5,974 nt of DNA from Candidatus Rifleibacteriota bacterium. Its GTDB lineage: Bacteria > Riflebacteria > Ozemobacteria > Ozemobacterales > Ozemobacteraceae. Below, in pieces: positions 1 to 4,606 of this stretch. Both the position numbers and the translations under genes were made by a program. The stretch is taken from contig JAFXRA010000201.1 in NCBI GenBank assembly GCA_017526725.1, positions 1 through 5,974 on the forward strand, given 5' to 3'. Position 1 is the stretch's first letter. Every line of letters starts with the position of its first letter. The notes under the pieces are model-generated. The model was not told the DNA's origin. It saw only the letters and a list, made by a program, of their open reading frames with translations, and ran no database searches.

Positions 1-128
1 AATATTGGTTAGAACTTCTTTATGAGAGTGATTATATAAATGATTTTGAATTCGACAGTATAAAAAACGACAATGAAGAATTATTAAAGCTTCTAACTTC
101 TATAACAAAAACGATGAAAAATCAATAA
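1..128 (+). CDS. Four-helix-bundle protein (S23/IVP family), C-terminal part
   Basis: Reading from base 3, an open frame runs 41 codons to TAA at 126-128; the N-terminal part lies outside the window. The visible peptide starts YWLELLYESDYI, continues with an acidic Glu/Asp-rich stretch, and ends LLTSITKTMKNQ. This is the usual last helix of the small (about 115-130 residue) four-helix-bundle proteins first described as ORFs in 23S rRNA intervening sequences: an aromatic YWLELL segment, a short acidic linker, then a helix ending in a basic tail. The family's biochemical role is not settled; RNA or ribosome association has been suggested. ATTACT repeats and a palindrome follow directly, as is often seen around such genes. 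The family call rests on this C-terminal motif alone. Confidence 0.68.
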   Translation, partial: YWLELLYESDYINDFEFDSIKNDNEELLKLLTSITKTMKNQ

Positions 129-166
129 TTACTCATTACTCTTTGCTAATTACTAATAATTAGTAA
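128..166. repeat. ATTACT repeats ending in a 17-bp palindrome
   Basis: Directly after the stop codon of the four-helix-bundle gene the hexamer ATTACT occurs three times (128-133, 135-140, 149-154). The last copy is part of a perfect inverted repeat, TTACTAAT at 150-157 and ATTAGTAA at 159-166, with a single A between the arms. It is entirely A/T apart from one G:C pair per arm and has no T run, so it is a poor terminator. It could be the flank of an S23-type insertion or simply low-complexity DNA. Confidence 0.5.
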
Positions 167-326
167 GATTAACCTGATAGATTTATCTAACCTGCCAGAT
201 GAACAAGTAAAACTATTCAAGAGTGATTTCGGGTCACTGATAGACTGGCTGAAGAAACAAAATATTTGTTATATTTGCTATTACCTTTATGCTTCAAACT
301 CTTTACCTGACTGGCAGACAGCATAA
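150..326 (+). pseudogene. Possible remnant of a small antitoxin-like gene
   Basis: An open frame without ATG, GTG or TTG start runs to TAA at 324-326. Its middle reads INLIDLSNLPDEQVKLF and then SLIDWLKKQ. The pattern 'L-x-x-LP-x-E-x-hydrophobic...hydrophobic-L-K-K' resembles short helical antitoxin proteins of the VapB/DUF2281 kind, where 'LPEEQ...FVEFL' precedes a basic linker. After that the peptide turns into a Tyr/Cys-rich stretch (NICYICYYLYAS) that does not look like a functional protein. Neither a start codon nor a ribosome binding site is present, and no toxin gene follows. I read it as a decayed fragment; chance coding is the alternative. Confidence 0.25.
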
Positions 327-387
327 AATTGGGAACCTCTGAAACTAAATTTTAGCTGTCTCCACAATATCACTCCCCAATTTTTTT
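313..387 (+). other. Structured non-coding segment: bulged hairpin with competing terminator-like pairing
   Basis: Bases 316-322 pair with 355-361 and 324-330 pair with 348-354, giving 14 base pairs interrupted only by A323. GG at 313-314 can add two more pairs with CC at 362-363 by bulging C315. The 17-nt loop is 331-347. A second perfect 9-bp pairing, AAAATTGGG (325-333) with CCCAATTTT (376-384), overlaps the left arm and loop of the first and merges into a run of seven T (381-387). The two pairings are either mutually exclusive, as in an attenuator, or can partly coexist as a pseudoknot through GGG 331-333 and CCC 376-378. It could be the 3' end of a small RNA, a terminator for upstream transcription, or a mobile-element end. 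No known RNA family is recognised. Confidence 0.4.
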
Positions 388-390
388 GTA

Positions 391-431
391 AATCCAAGGT
401 AATTTAGGGTAATCCAACAGGTATATTGGGT
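391..431. repeat. Imperfect tandem direct repeat, about 20 bp per unit
   Basis: Two adjoining units both begin AATCCAA, contain GGTA followed by an A/T stretch, and end GGGT: 391-410 and 411-431. They differ by small gaps and substitutions. They sit just beyond the terminator of the tRNA operon. No function can be assigned. Confidence 0.35.
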
Positions 432-434
432 AAC

Positions 435-462
435 AAAAAAGCCGCTTTGTAAGCGGCTTTTT
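435..462 (-). terminator. Intrinsic terminator of the tRNA operon (bidirectional)
   Basis: A perfect 12-bp stem (436-447 with 451-462) with core GCCGCTT/AAGCGGC closes a 3-nt loop. Read on the minus strand the stem is followed by six T (440-435), and it lies 34 nt beyond the 3' end of the tRNA-Met gene, so it is placed to end the tRNA transcript. The plus-strand side also has a T run after the stem, so it can work in both directions and shield the tRNA genes from readthrough. Confidence 0.88.
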
Positions 463-496
463 AAAATTTTTTGGTCTTGGTTAGACCTTAATTCAA

Positions 497-570
497 TAGC
501 AAGGGATGGATTTGAACCTTCGACCGCACGGGTATGAACCGTGTGCTCTGACCAACTGAGCTACCTTGCC
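497..570 (-). tRNA. tRNA-Met (CAU), elongator type
   Basis: On the minus strand a complete 74-nt cloverleaf is visible: acceptor GGCAAGG/CCTTGCT (first pair G-U), D arm GCTC-AGTTGGTCA-GAGC, anticodon stem CACGG/CCGTG with loop TTCATAC, variable loop CGGTC, T arm GAAGG-TTCAAAT-CCATC with one A-A mismatch, and discriminator A. The CCA end is not encoded. The anticodon is CAU. The paired first acceptor position and the absence of three consecutive G-C pairs in the anticodon stem exclude the initiator. A tRNA-Ile2, whose CAU is modified to lysidine, is the other possibility, but the GGTTCATACCC anticodon arm and discriminator A resemble elongator Met. Confidence 0.88.
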
Positions 571-577
571 ACGCGGG

Positions 578-649
578 TTGCGGGGGAAGGATTCGAACCT
601 ACGACCTCCGGGTTATGAGCCCGACGAGCTGCCACTGCTCCACCCCGCG
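578..649 (-). tRNA. Initiator tRNA-fMet (CAU)
   Basis: On the minus strand a 72-nt cloverleaf reads CGCGGGG...CCCCGCA plus discriminator A. It carries both hallmarks of a bacterial initiator tRNA: the unpaired C1 x A72 at the end of the acceptor stem, which allows formylation and blocks EF-Tu, and GGG/CCC pairs next to the anticodon loop CTCATAA. The D arm is GAGC-AGTGGCA-GCTC and the T arm GTAGG-TTCGAAT-CCTTC (one T-T mismatch). No CCA is encoded; the sequence continues ACCC. It is the middle gene of the operon, 7 nt from tRNA-Met and 10 nt from tRNA-Leu. Confidence 0.95.
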
Positions 650-659
650 ATAAAGACAC

Positions 660-744
660 TGCCGAGAGCCGGGCTTGAACCGGCACGGGTTTATAGCCCA
701 CCGGATTTTAAGTCCGGTGCGTCTGCCAATTCCGCCATCCCGGC
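660..744 (-). tRNA. tRNA-Leu (UAA)
   Basis: On the minus strand an 85-nt class II tRNA: acceptor GCCGGGA/TCTCGGC (one G-U pair), anticodon stem CCGGA/TCCGG with loop CTTAAAA (anticodon UAA, reading UUA and UUG), a long variable arm typical of leucine tRNAs, T arm with TTCAAGC loop, and discriminator A. CCA is not encoded and must be added by tRNA nucleotidyltransferase. It is the first gene of the operon, starting about 6 nt after the predicted transcription start. Confidence 0.95.
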
Positions 745-757
745 GGGTGTGAAATTT

Positions 758-786
758 ATAATATCTTATTTCTTATTAAATGTCAA
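758..786 (-). promoter_or_regulatory. Sigma-70 promoter of the tRNA operon
   Basis: On the minus strand a perfect -35 box TTGACA (786-781) is followed, after a 17-nt spacer, by TATTAT (763-758), one mismatch from the consensus -10. Transcription would start near 750, just before the tRNA-Leu 5' end at 744. This is the strongest promoter-like sequence in the window, as expected for stable RNA. Confidence 0.88.
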
Positions 787-816
787 TATCTTTTTAAATT
801 TTTTGTACAATGATTT

Positions 817-846
817 TTGCTAGTAATAATCTATAAATCATATAAT
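817..846 (+). promoter_or_regulatory. Candidate distal promoter of the NHL-repeat gene
   Basis: TTGCTA at 817-822 (four of six matches to TTGACA), an 18-nt spacer, then a perfect TATAAT at 841-846. Initiation near 853 would give a leader of about 50 nt. The flanking DNA is very A/T rich, so chance matches are likely. It competes with the proximal candidate at 869-897. Confidence 0.35.
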
Positions 847-868
847 TTCAGTTTATTATTCAAGGATA

Positions 869-897
869 TTGTTTTCGGTTTTTGTTTAAATTATAAT
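869..897 (+). promoter_or_regulatory. Candidate proximal promoter giving a leaderless NHL mRNA
   Basis: A perfect TATAAT at 892-897 lies 17 nt after a weak -35 box, TTGTTT at 869-874 (only TTG matches). The ATG at 906 is only 8 nt past the -10 box, so transcription would begin at or within a few bases of the start codon. This agrees with the lack of any Shine-Dalgarno sequence before that ATG. Confidence 0.4.
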
Positions 898-905
898 AGC
901 CCAAT

Positions 906-2183
906 ATGAATCAGAATTTGTTCCAAAAACTAATATTTATTATTATTTGCTTGTTTATATCTGTATCATCAGTATCTAAGGCAGATGATACAGGTCATGA
1001 ATACAAATTTTTTGTCTCTATCTGCAAAACAGGAAAAGGCGAATTCAATCTTTTTAACCCAGAGGGAATGTGTTTTTCACCTGATGGAGAAATGCTGGCA
1101 GTAACTGATACTCATAACAACAGAGTTAAAGTCTATTCTGTTGATCCGAGTCCCGTAGCTACTATTCCATTAAGATTAGAAATGATATATGGGGATTTGT
1201 GGCCCTGGGATAATCGCGTTTTGCCTGGTGACTCCAATGATTTGTATCGTGAAGATGATTATTTAAGCAGCAGATATCCTGATCCTAATTATTTATACGG
1301 AAGAGCCTATCAGCATGGGCAAAGCAGAATCAGACCAGCTGAGAGTATTCCGATGGATCATTTTAATCTGCCTGTTGGTATAGGATGGCTGGATCTGACA
1401 ACAATGCTTGTTTGCGATACAGGAAATCACAGAATAAAAGCTTTGAAGCTAAATGGAGAAGTTAAATTTATTCTAGGACAAGAAGGCTGGAAAGACGGTT
1501 ATTTTCATCATCCATTAAGTGTTGACACTGATTGTGCTGGTAGAATATATGTCGCAGAGCCGCGAGGAAACTATCTTAGAGATTTTCCCTTAGATTGGGG
1601 TCAGAAATTCAGGGTTCAAGGAAATCGCATTCAGATTTTCGATACAGATTTAAAGCCTTCTAAGCGCTTAGGGCATATGCATCATATGAGTGGAAGGGAT
1701 TATAAACAGTTTAAGAATCTTACACGCGTATGGGTAGACCAGAACGGCGATATTTATGTTGCAGACAATGGCAACCATCGAATTCTTGTTTTTGAAAACA
1801 ATATGCAGAAAAAAGAAGAAATTATTAAGTGGGAACAATATGAAATGCGTTACCCAAATAGTTTCGATGTGGCTAAAAATGGTTGGATGGCTATTGCAGA
1901 TACAGGTAACCACAAGGTAATTGTTCTTGATGAAAATAGAGTTTTAAGGCAGATTATTGGCGGTTTTGGTACCGAAAACGGCAAATTTATAAAACCTCAT
2001 GATGTTCGTTTCGGACCAAATGGCGATTTATATGTGTTAGATACAGGAAATGGGCGAATACAGATTTTCAAAGGAATGTACATACCTAATCAATTCCCTC
2101 GCTGTCCAATTCCGGAACAAGAACCTATTGTACAAATAAAGAAGAAATACCCCAAAAAAATAAAGCCTAAAGATTCATTCTAA
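906..2183 (+). CDS. Secreted NHL-repeat beta-propeller protein
   Basis: This 425-residue protein begins with a signal peptide: a short polar start, hydrophobic residues 9-20, and a likely signal peptidase I site after SKA (residue 26), with no lipobox. NHL repeats follow at about 47-77, 153-180, 200-245, 269-296, 315-341 and 362-388, with repeated signatures such as DTGNHRIKAL, YVADNGNHRILVF, IADTGNHKVIVL and VLDTGNGRIQIF. Six repeats fit one closed six-bladed propeller. Residues 78-150 form a Tyr/Asp/Pro-rich insert between blades 1 and 2, and blade 3 is split by a charged loop. The C-terminal tail after 400 is Pro/Lys rich. NHL propellers usually bind proteins, RNA or sugars, and no catalytic site can be seen, so the ligand is unknown. 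The ATG is the first after an in-frame stop at 897-899 and starts the signal peptide exactly, but it has no Shine-Dalgarno sequence. radA follows 64 nt downstream. Confidence 0.85.
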   Translation: MNQNLFQKLIFIIICLFISVSSVSKADDTGHEYKFFVSICKTGKGEFNLFNPEGMCFSPDGEMLAVTDTHNNRVKVYSVDPSPVATIPLRLEMIYGDLWPWDNRVLPGDSNDLYREDDYLSSRYPDPNYLYGRAYQHGQSRIRPAESIPMDHFNLPVGIGWLDLTTMLVCDTGNHRIKALKLNGEVKFILGQEGWKDGYFHHPLSVDTDCAGRIYVAEPRGNYLRDFPLDWGQKFRVQGNRIQIFDTDLKPSKRLGHMHHMSGRDYKQFKNLTRVWVDQNGDIYVADNGNHRILVFENNMQKKEEIIKWEQYEMRYPNSFDVAKNGWMAIADTGNHKVIVLDENRVLRQIIGGFGTENGKFIKPHDVRFGPNGDLYVLDTGNGRIQIFKGMYIPNQFPRCPIPEQEPIVQIKKKYPKKIKPKDSF

Positions 2184-2188
2184 TCCGG

Positions 2189-2208
2189 TAACAAAAAGGT
2201 TTTTGTTA
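2189..2208 (+). terminator. Weak A/T hairpin between the NHL gene and radA
   Basis: TAACAAAAA (2189-2197) and TTTTTGTTA (2200-2208) form a 9-bp inverted repeat around GG, five bases after the NHL stop codon, with more T residues following. Only one G:C pair is present and a 2-nt loop is too tight, so the real stem is shorter. It might slow or partly terminate transcription. I see no good promoter for radA after it, so radA may be read from the NHL promoter. Confidence 0.3.
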
Positions 2209-2236
2209 TTTTTCTACCAAAGTAAAAATATTAGAC

Positions 2237-2240
2237 AGGA
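2237..2240 (+). promoter_or_regulatory. Ribosome binding site that fixes the radA start
   Basis: AGGA lies 7 nt before the ATG at 2248. It supports this ATG over the TTG at 2203-2205, which would add 15 residues (beginning LFFYQSKNIR) that do not belong to the family. Confidence 0.7.
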
Positions 2241-2247
2241 AAAAAAC

Positions 2248-3603
2248 ATGGCTAAGCAGAAAAGTAAATATGTTTGTCAGAAATGCGGTCAAAGTTTCCC
2301 TAAATGGCAGGGGCAGTGTTCCGGATGCGGTGAATGGAATACTTTGGAATTAGAAGTCGAGCAGCCGGCCCAGAAACGGATGCCTGTTCAAACAACTGGC
2401 AGTATGTCTGTTATACAGACTCTTGATGATATTGCTGTTGAACATACCAAAAGATGGCCTACCGGGATAGATGTTTTTGACGAGCTTATTGGCGGAGGTC
2501 TGGTTCCGGGTGGCATTACTCTGATTGGTGGTGAGCCTGGTGTGGGCAAATCTACTTTTATGCTGCAGTTAATTTCTAGGTTAGGTGTTAATATAAAACC
2601 AGTTGCTTATGTTTCCGGTGAAGAATCCGCGACACAAATCAAGCTAAGAGCCGAAAGACTTCGTATTGGCAATGGGAATGATATTATACTTGTTGCTGAG
2701 CAAAACCTGGATTCTGCTTTAAATGGTCTAGCGTCATATTTACCTAGAATGCTTGTAATAGACTCTATCCAAACAGTTTATACTCCTCAGTTAGATGCAA
2801 CACCCGGGTCTGTTTCCCAAATCAGAGAGTGCGCGGCAATAATAACAAAATATGGTAAAGACCGCGGTTTACCCGTGTTTATTGTTGGTCACGTTACCAA
2901 AGAAGGTTCTATTGCAGGCCCTAAAATATTAGAACATATAGTTGATACAGTTCTTTATTTTGAAGGCGAAGTAAATTCTAATTTCAGAATATTGCGCGTG
3001 TTTAAGAACCGCTATGGTGCTACCGGTGAGGTTGCTGTGTTTAATATGACGGAAAAAGGCCTGTCGCCGGTTGTTAATCCCTCTGATTTATTTGTAAGCC
3101 AGAATCGTTCAGAAACATCAGGAGTTATTATCGCGCCGGTAATGCAGGGTTCCAGGTGTATTCTCACCGAACTTCAGGCTCTTGTTACTCAGTCTTTTCT
3201 GGAGGTTCCTAGACGAGTTGTTGCTGGTGTAGATTTTAATAAATTAAGTCTTATTTTAGCTGTTTTAGAAAAACATGCCGGCATGAAATTCTACAATCGC
3301 GATGTTTTTACAAACGTAGCAGGCGGAATGAAACTTAGTGAACCTGGCGGAGATTTGGCTTTGGCGGCCGCATTGGTAGCAAGCTTCCACGATAGGCCTG
3401 TTCCTGCTGATATTATGCCTATAGGAGAAATAACTTTAGCGGGCGAAATAAGGCCTGTTGCTCAGATAAACCGAAGAATTTCCGAAGGAAAAAGATTTGG
3501 TTTCAAACGCTTTATAGTTGCGGAAGGAACCGATTTAAACGAAGAAAAGGGAATTGTTCGGGTTAGAACTCTTAGAGACGCTATTAGAGCCATATTTGAC
3601 TAA
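2248..3603 (+). CDS. radA: DNA repair protein RadA (Sms)
   Basis: This 451-residue protein has the full RadA layout and usual length. An N-terminal C4 zinc finger uses Cys10, Cys13, Cys24 and Cys27 (YVCQKCG...QCSGCGEWNT). The RecA-like ATPase core has Walker A GGEPGVGKST at 94-103, YVSGEES at 121-127, Walker B LVIDSIQT at 169-176 and the RadA-specific KNRYG motif at 253-257. The C-terminal Lon-like domain (about 290-451) contains SEPGGDLALAAAL at 364-376 in place of a protease active site, so it is not expected to cut proteins. RadA is a cytoplasmic DNA-dependent ATPase and helicase that extends heteroduplex and processes branched intermediates in RecA-mediated recombination. The start at 2248 is set by AGGA and by the standard MAKxKxKYVCQxCG opening. 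A strong intrinsic terminator follows 20 nt after the stop. No key residue is missing. Confidence 0.97.
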   Translation: MAKQKSKYVCQKCGQSFPKWQGQCSGCGEWNTLELEVEQPAQKRMPVQTTGSMSVIQTLDDIAVEHTKRWPTGIDVFDELIGGGLVPGGITLIGGEPGVGKSTFMLQLISRLGVNIKPVAYVSGEESATQIKLRAERLRIGNGNDIILVAEQNLDSALNGLASYLPRMLVIDSIQTVYTPQLDATPGSVSQIRECAAIITKYGKDRGLPVFIVGHVTKEGSIAGPKILEHIVDTVLYFEGEVNSNFRILRVFKNRYGATGEVAVFNMTEKGLSPVVNPSDLFVSQNRSETSGVIIAPVMQGSRCILTELQALVTQSFLEVPRRVVAGVDFNKLSLILAVLEKHAGMKFYNRDVFTNVAGGMKLSEPGGDLALAAALVASFHDRPVPADIMPIGEITLAGEIRPVAQINRRISEGKRFGFKRFIVAEGTDLNEEKGIVRVRTLRDAIRAIFD

Positions 3604-3623
3604 AGTGATATAATAATAATCAG

Positions 3624-3660
3624 AAAATCTTAGTTGGTGGACAACTAAGATTTTTATTTG
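3624..3660 (+). terminator. Intrinsic terminator of radA
   Basis: A perfect 13-bp stem pairs 3624-3636 with 3642-3654 around the 5-nt loop GTGGA (3637-3641). The right arm runs into TTTTT at 3651-3655, then ATTTG. It starts 20 nt after the radA stop codon. The left arm begins with AAAA, so it may also terminate from the opposite direction. The loop and right arm also hold the -35 box of the next operon. Confidence 0.85.
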
Positions 3661-3666
3661 TATACT
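3638..3666 (+). promoter_or_regulatory. Promoter of the metal-uptake operon, embedded in the radA terminator
   Basis: TGGACA at 3638-3643 (five of six matches to TTGACA), a 17-nt spacer, and TATACT at 3661-3666 (five of six matches to TATAAT). Initiation near 3673 leaves a leader of about 26 nt before the ATG at 3700. The -35 box lies across the loop and descending arm of the radA terminator. No convincing Zur or Fur palindrome overlaps it, so metal control, though usual for such operons, is not demonstrated here. Confidence 0.6.
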
Positions 3667-3699
3667 TATCCCGAAAAAAATAACTGGTTTTTATTGATT

Positions 3700-4605
3700 A
3701 TGAAAAGGTTAACATTAAAACTCTTAATTGCAGTAGTATTCTTGCTTGTTGTTAGTTCTTCACTGCTGCTTGCAGAAAACGAAAAACTAAAGGTCTTTGT
3801 AAGCATTCTTCCGCAAAAATATTTTGCAGAAAGACTTTTGGGAGATAACGCCATTGTGGATGTACTTATTGGTCCAGGGATGTCTCCCCATACTTATGAA
3901 CCTCTTCCTCAGCAAATGAGCAGGCTTTCAAGAGCTAATATCTTTTTTACAATAGGTATTCCTTTCGAAAAAGTAATTATTGAGCGCTTAAAAAAACTTT
4001 GTCCAAACTTGATTATAAAATCTTCTGACGAAAGTATTGAAAAAATCAAGATGGAAGGTCATCATCACCATGATGAATCACACGAACATCAGCACGAAGA
4101 AGTTCATCATCATGATATGGGATTAGATCCGCATTTTTGGCTTGATCCTATAAAAGCTTCTGTTATGGCTGATAATATGGCAAAGGCAATTATTGCTTCA
4201 AAACCTGAACTTTCTGAATCTGTTAAATTGAATTTAGAAAGTATAAAAGCTGATATGACCAAGCTTGATACAGAGCTTTCTCAAAAACTTCTTCCATTTA
4301 AGGGAAAAACAATGCTGGTTTTTCATCCCGCTTTTGGCTATTTTGCTGCCAGATACGGTATGATTCAAAAAGCTGTTGAAATAGAAGGCAAAGAACCAGC
4401 TCCGCGACAACTTGGGGAACTAATAAGGAATTGTCGAGCAGATGGGATTAAGATTATTTTTGTTCAAAAACAATTTCCTGTTTCAACAGCAAAAACAATT
4501 GCTAATTCAATTGGAGGCAGGGTTACAGCAATAGACCCATTAGCAGAAGATTATATTGATAATCTGAAGGCTATGGCTGAAGCTGTTGCAGACACTGCTA
4601 AATAA
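3700..4605 (+). CDS. znuA: Zinc (possibly manganese) ABC transporter substrate-binding protein, ZnuA-like
   Basis: This 301-residue protein of the cluster A-I metal-binding family (SBP_bac_9) captures Zn(II) or Mn(II) in the periplasm and delivers it to its ABC permease. The signal peptide covers residues 1-25, with likely cleavage after LLLA and no lipobox Cys. Expected metal ligands are His64 (MSPHTYEP), His145 (DPHFWLDP), His209 (VFHPAFGYFA) and Asp279 (IDPLAEDY). Residues 121-138 form a flexible acidic loop holding ten histidines, placed as in ZnuA proteins, which favours zinc. The EGKEPAP motif at 229-235 is typical of the family. I chose the ATG at 3700 because it begins the signal peptide; a TTG at 3658 would add 14 unlikely residues. 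No clear Shine-Dalgarno sequence precedes it. It is the first gene of a tightly packed three-gene operon. Family membership is secure; zinc over manganese is inferred from the His loop. Confidence 0.93.
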   Translation: MKRLTLKLLIAVVFLLVVSSSLLLAENEKLKVFVSILPQKYFAERLLGDNAIVDVLIGPGMSPHTYEPLPQQMSRLSRANIFFTIGIPFEKVIIERLKKLCPNLIIKSSDESIEKIKMEGHHHHDESHEHQHEEVHHHDMGLDPHFWLDPIKASVMADNMAKAIIASKPELSESVKLNLESIKADMTKLDTELSQKLLPFKGKTMLVFHPAFGYFAARYGMIQKAVEIEGKEPAPRQLGELIRNCRADGIKIIFVQKQFPVSTAKTIANSIGGRVTAIDPLAEDYIDNLKAMAEAVADTAK

Positions 4606-4606
4606 A

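Noticed and set aside
313..363. Integron attC site
   Set aside because: The hairpin has bulges, but the conserved GTTRRRY/RYYYAAC core sites are missing and no integrase or cassette array is present.
566..823. Plus-strand open frame of 85 codons with the peptide GKDSNLRPPGYEPDELP
   Set aside because: It is the antisense reading of the tRNA genes; this peptide type is a well-known false protein from tRNA complements.
1668..1913. Minus-strand open frame within the NHL-repeat gene
   Set aside because: It lies wholly inside a well-supported coding region in another frame and shows no protein features of its own.
3606..3622. TGAT-N9-ATCA as a Zur or Fur operator before the metal operon
   Set aside because: Only the four outer bases on each side are symmetric, it lies upstream of the radA terminator, and it does not overlap the best promoter. 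A TATAAT inside it has no matching -35 box.
3656..3670. GTATAC-centred palindrome at the -10 region as a metal-regulator site
   Set aside because: Symmetry does not extend beyond the central six bases.
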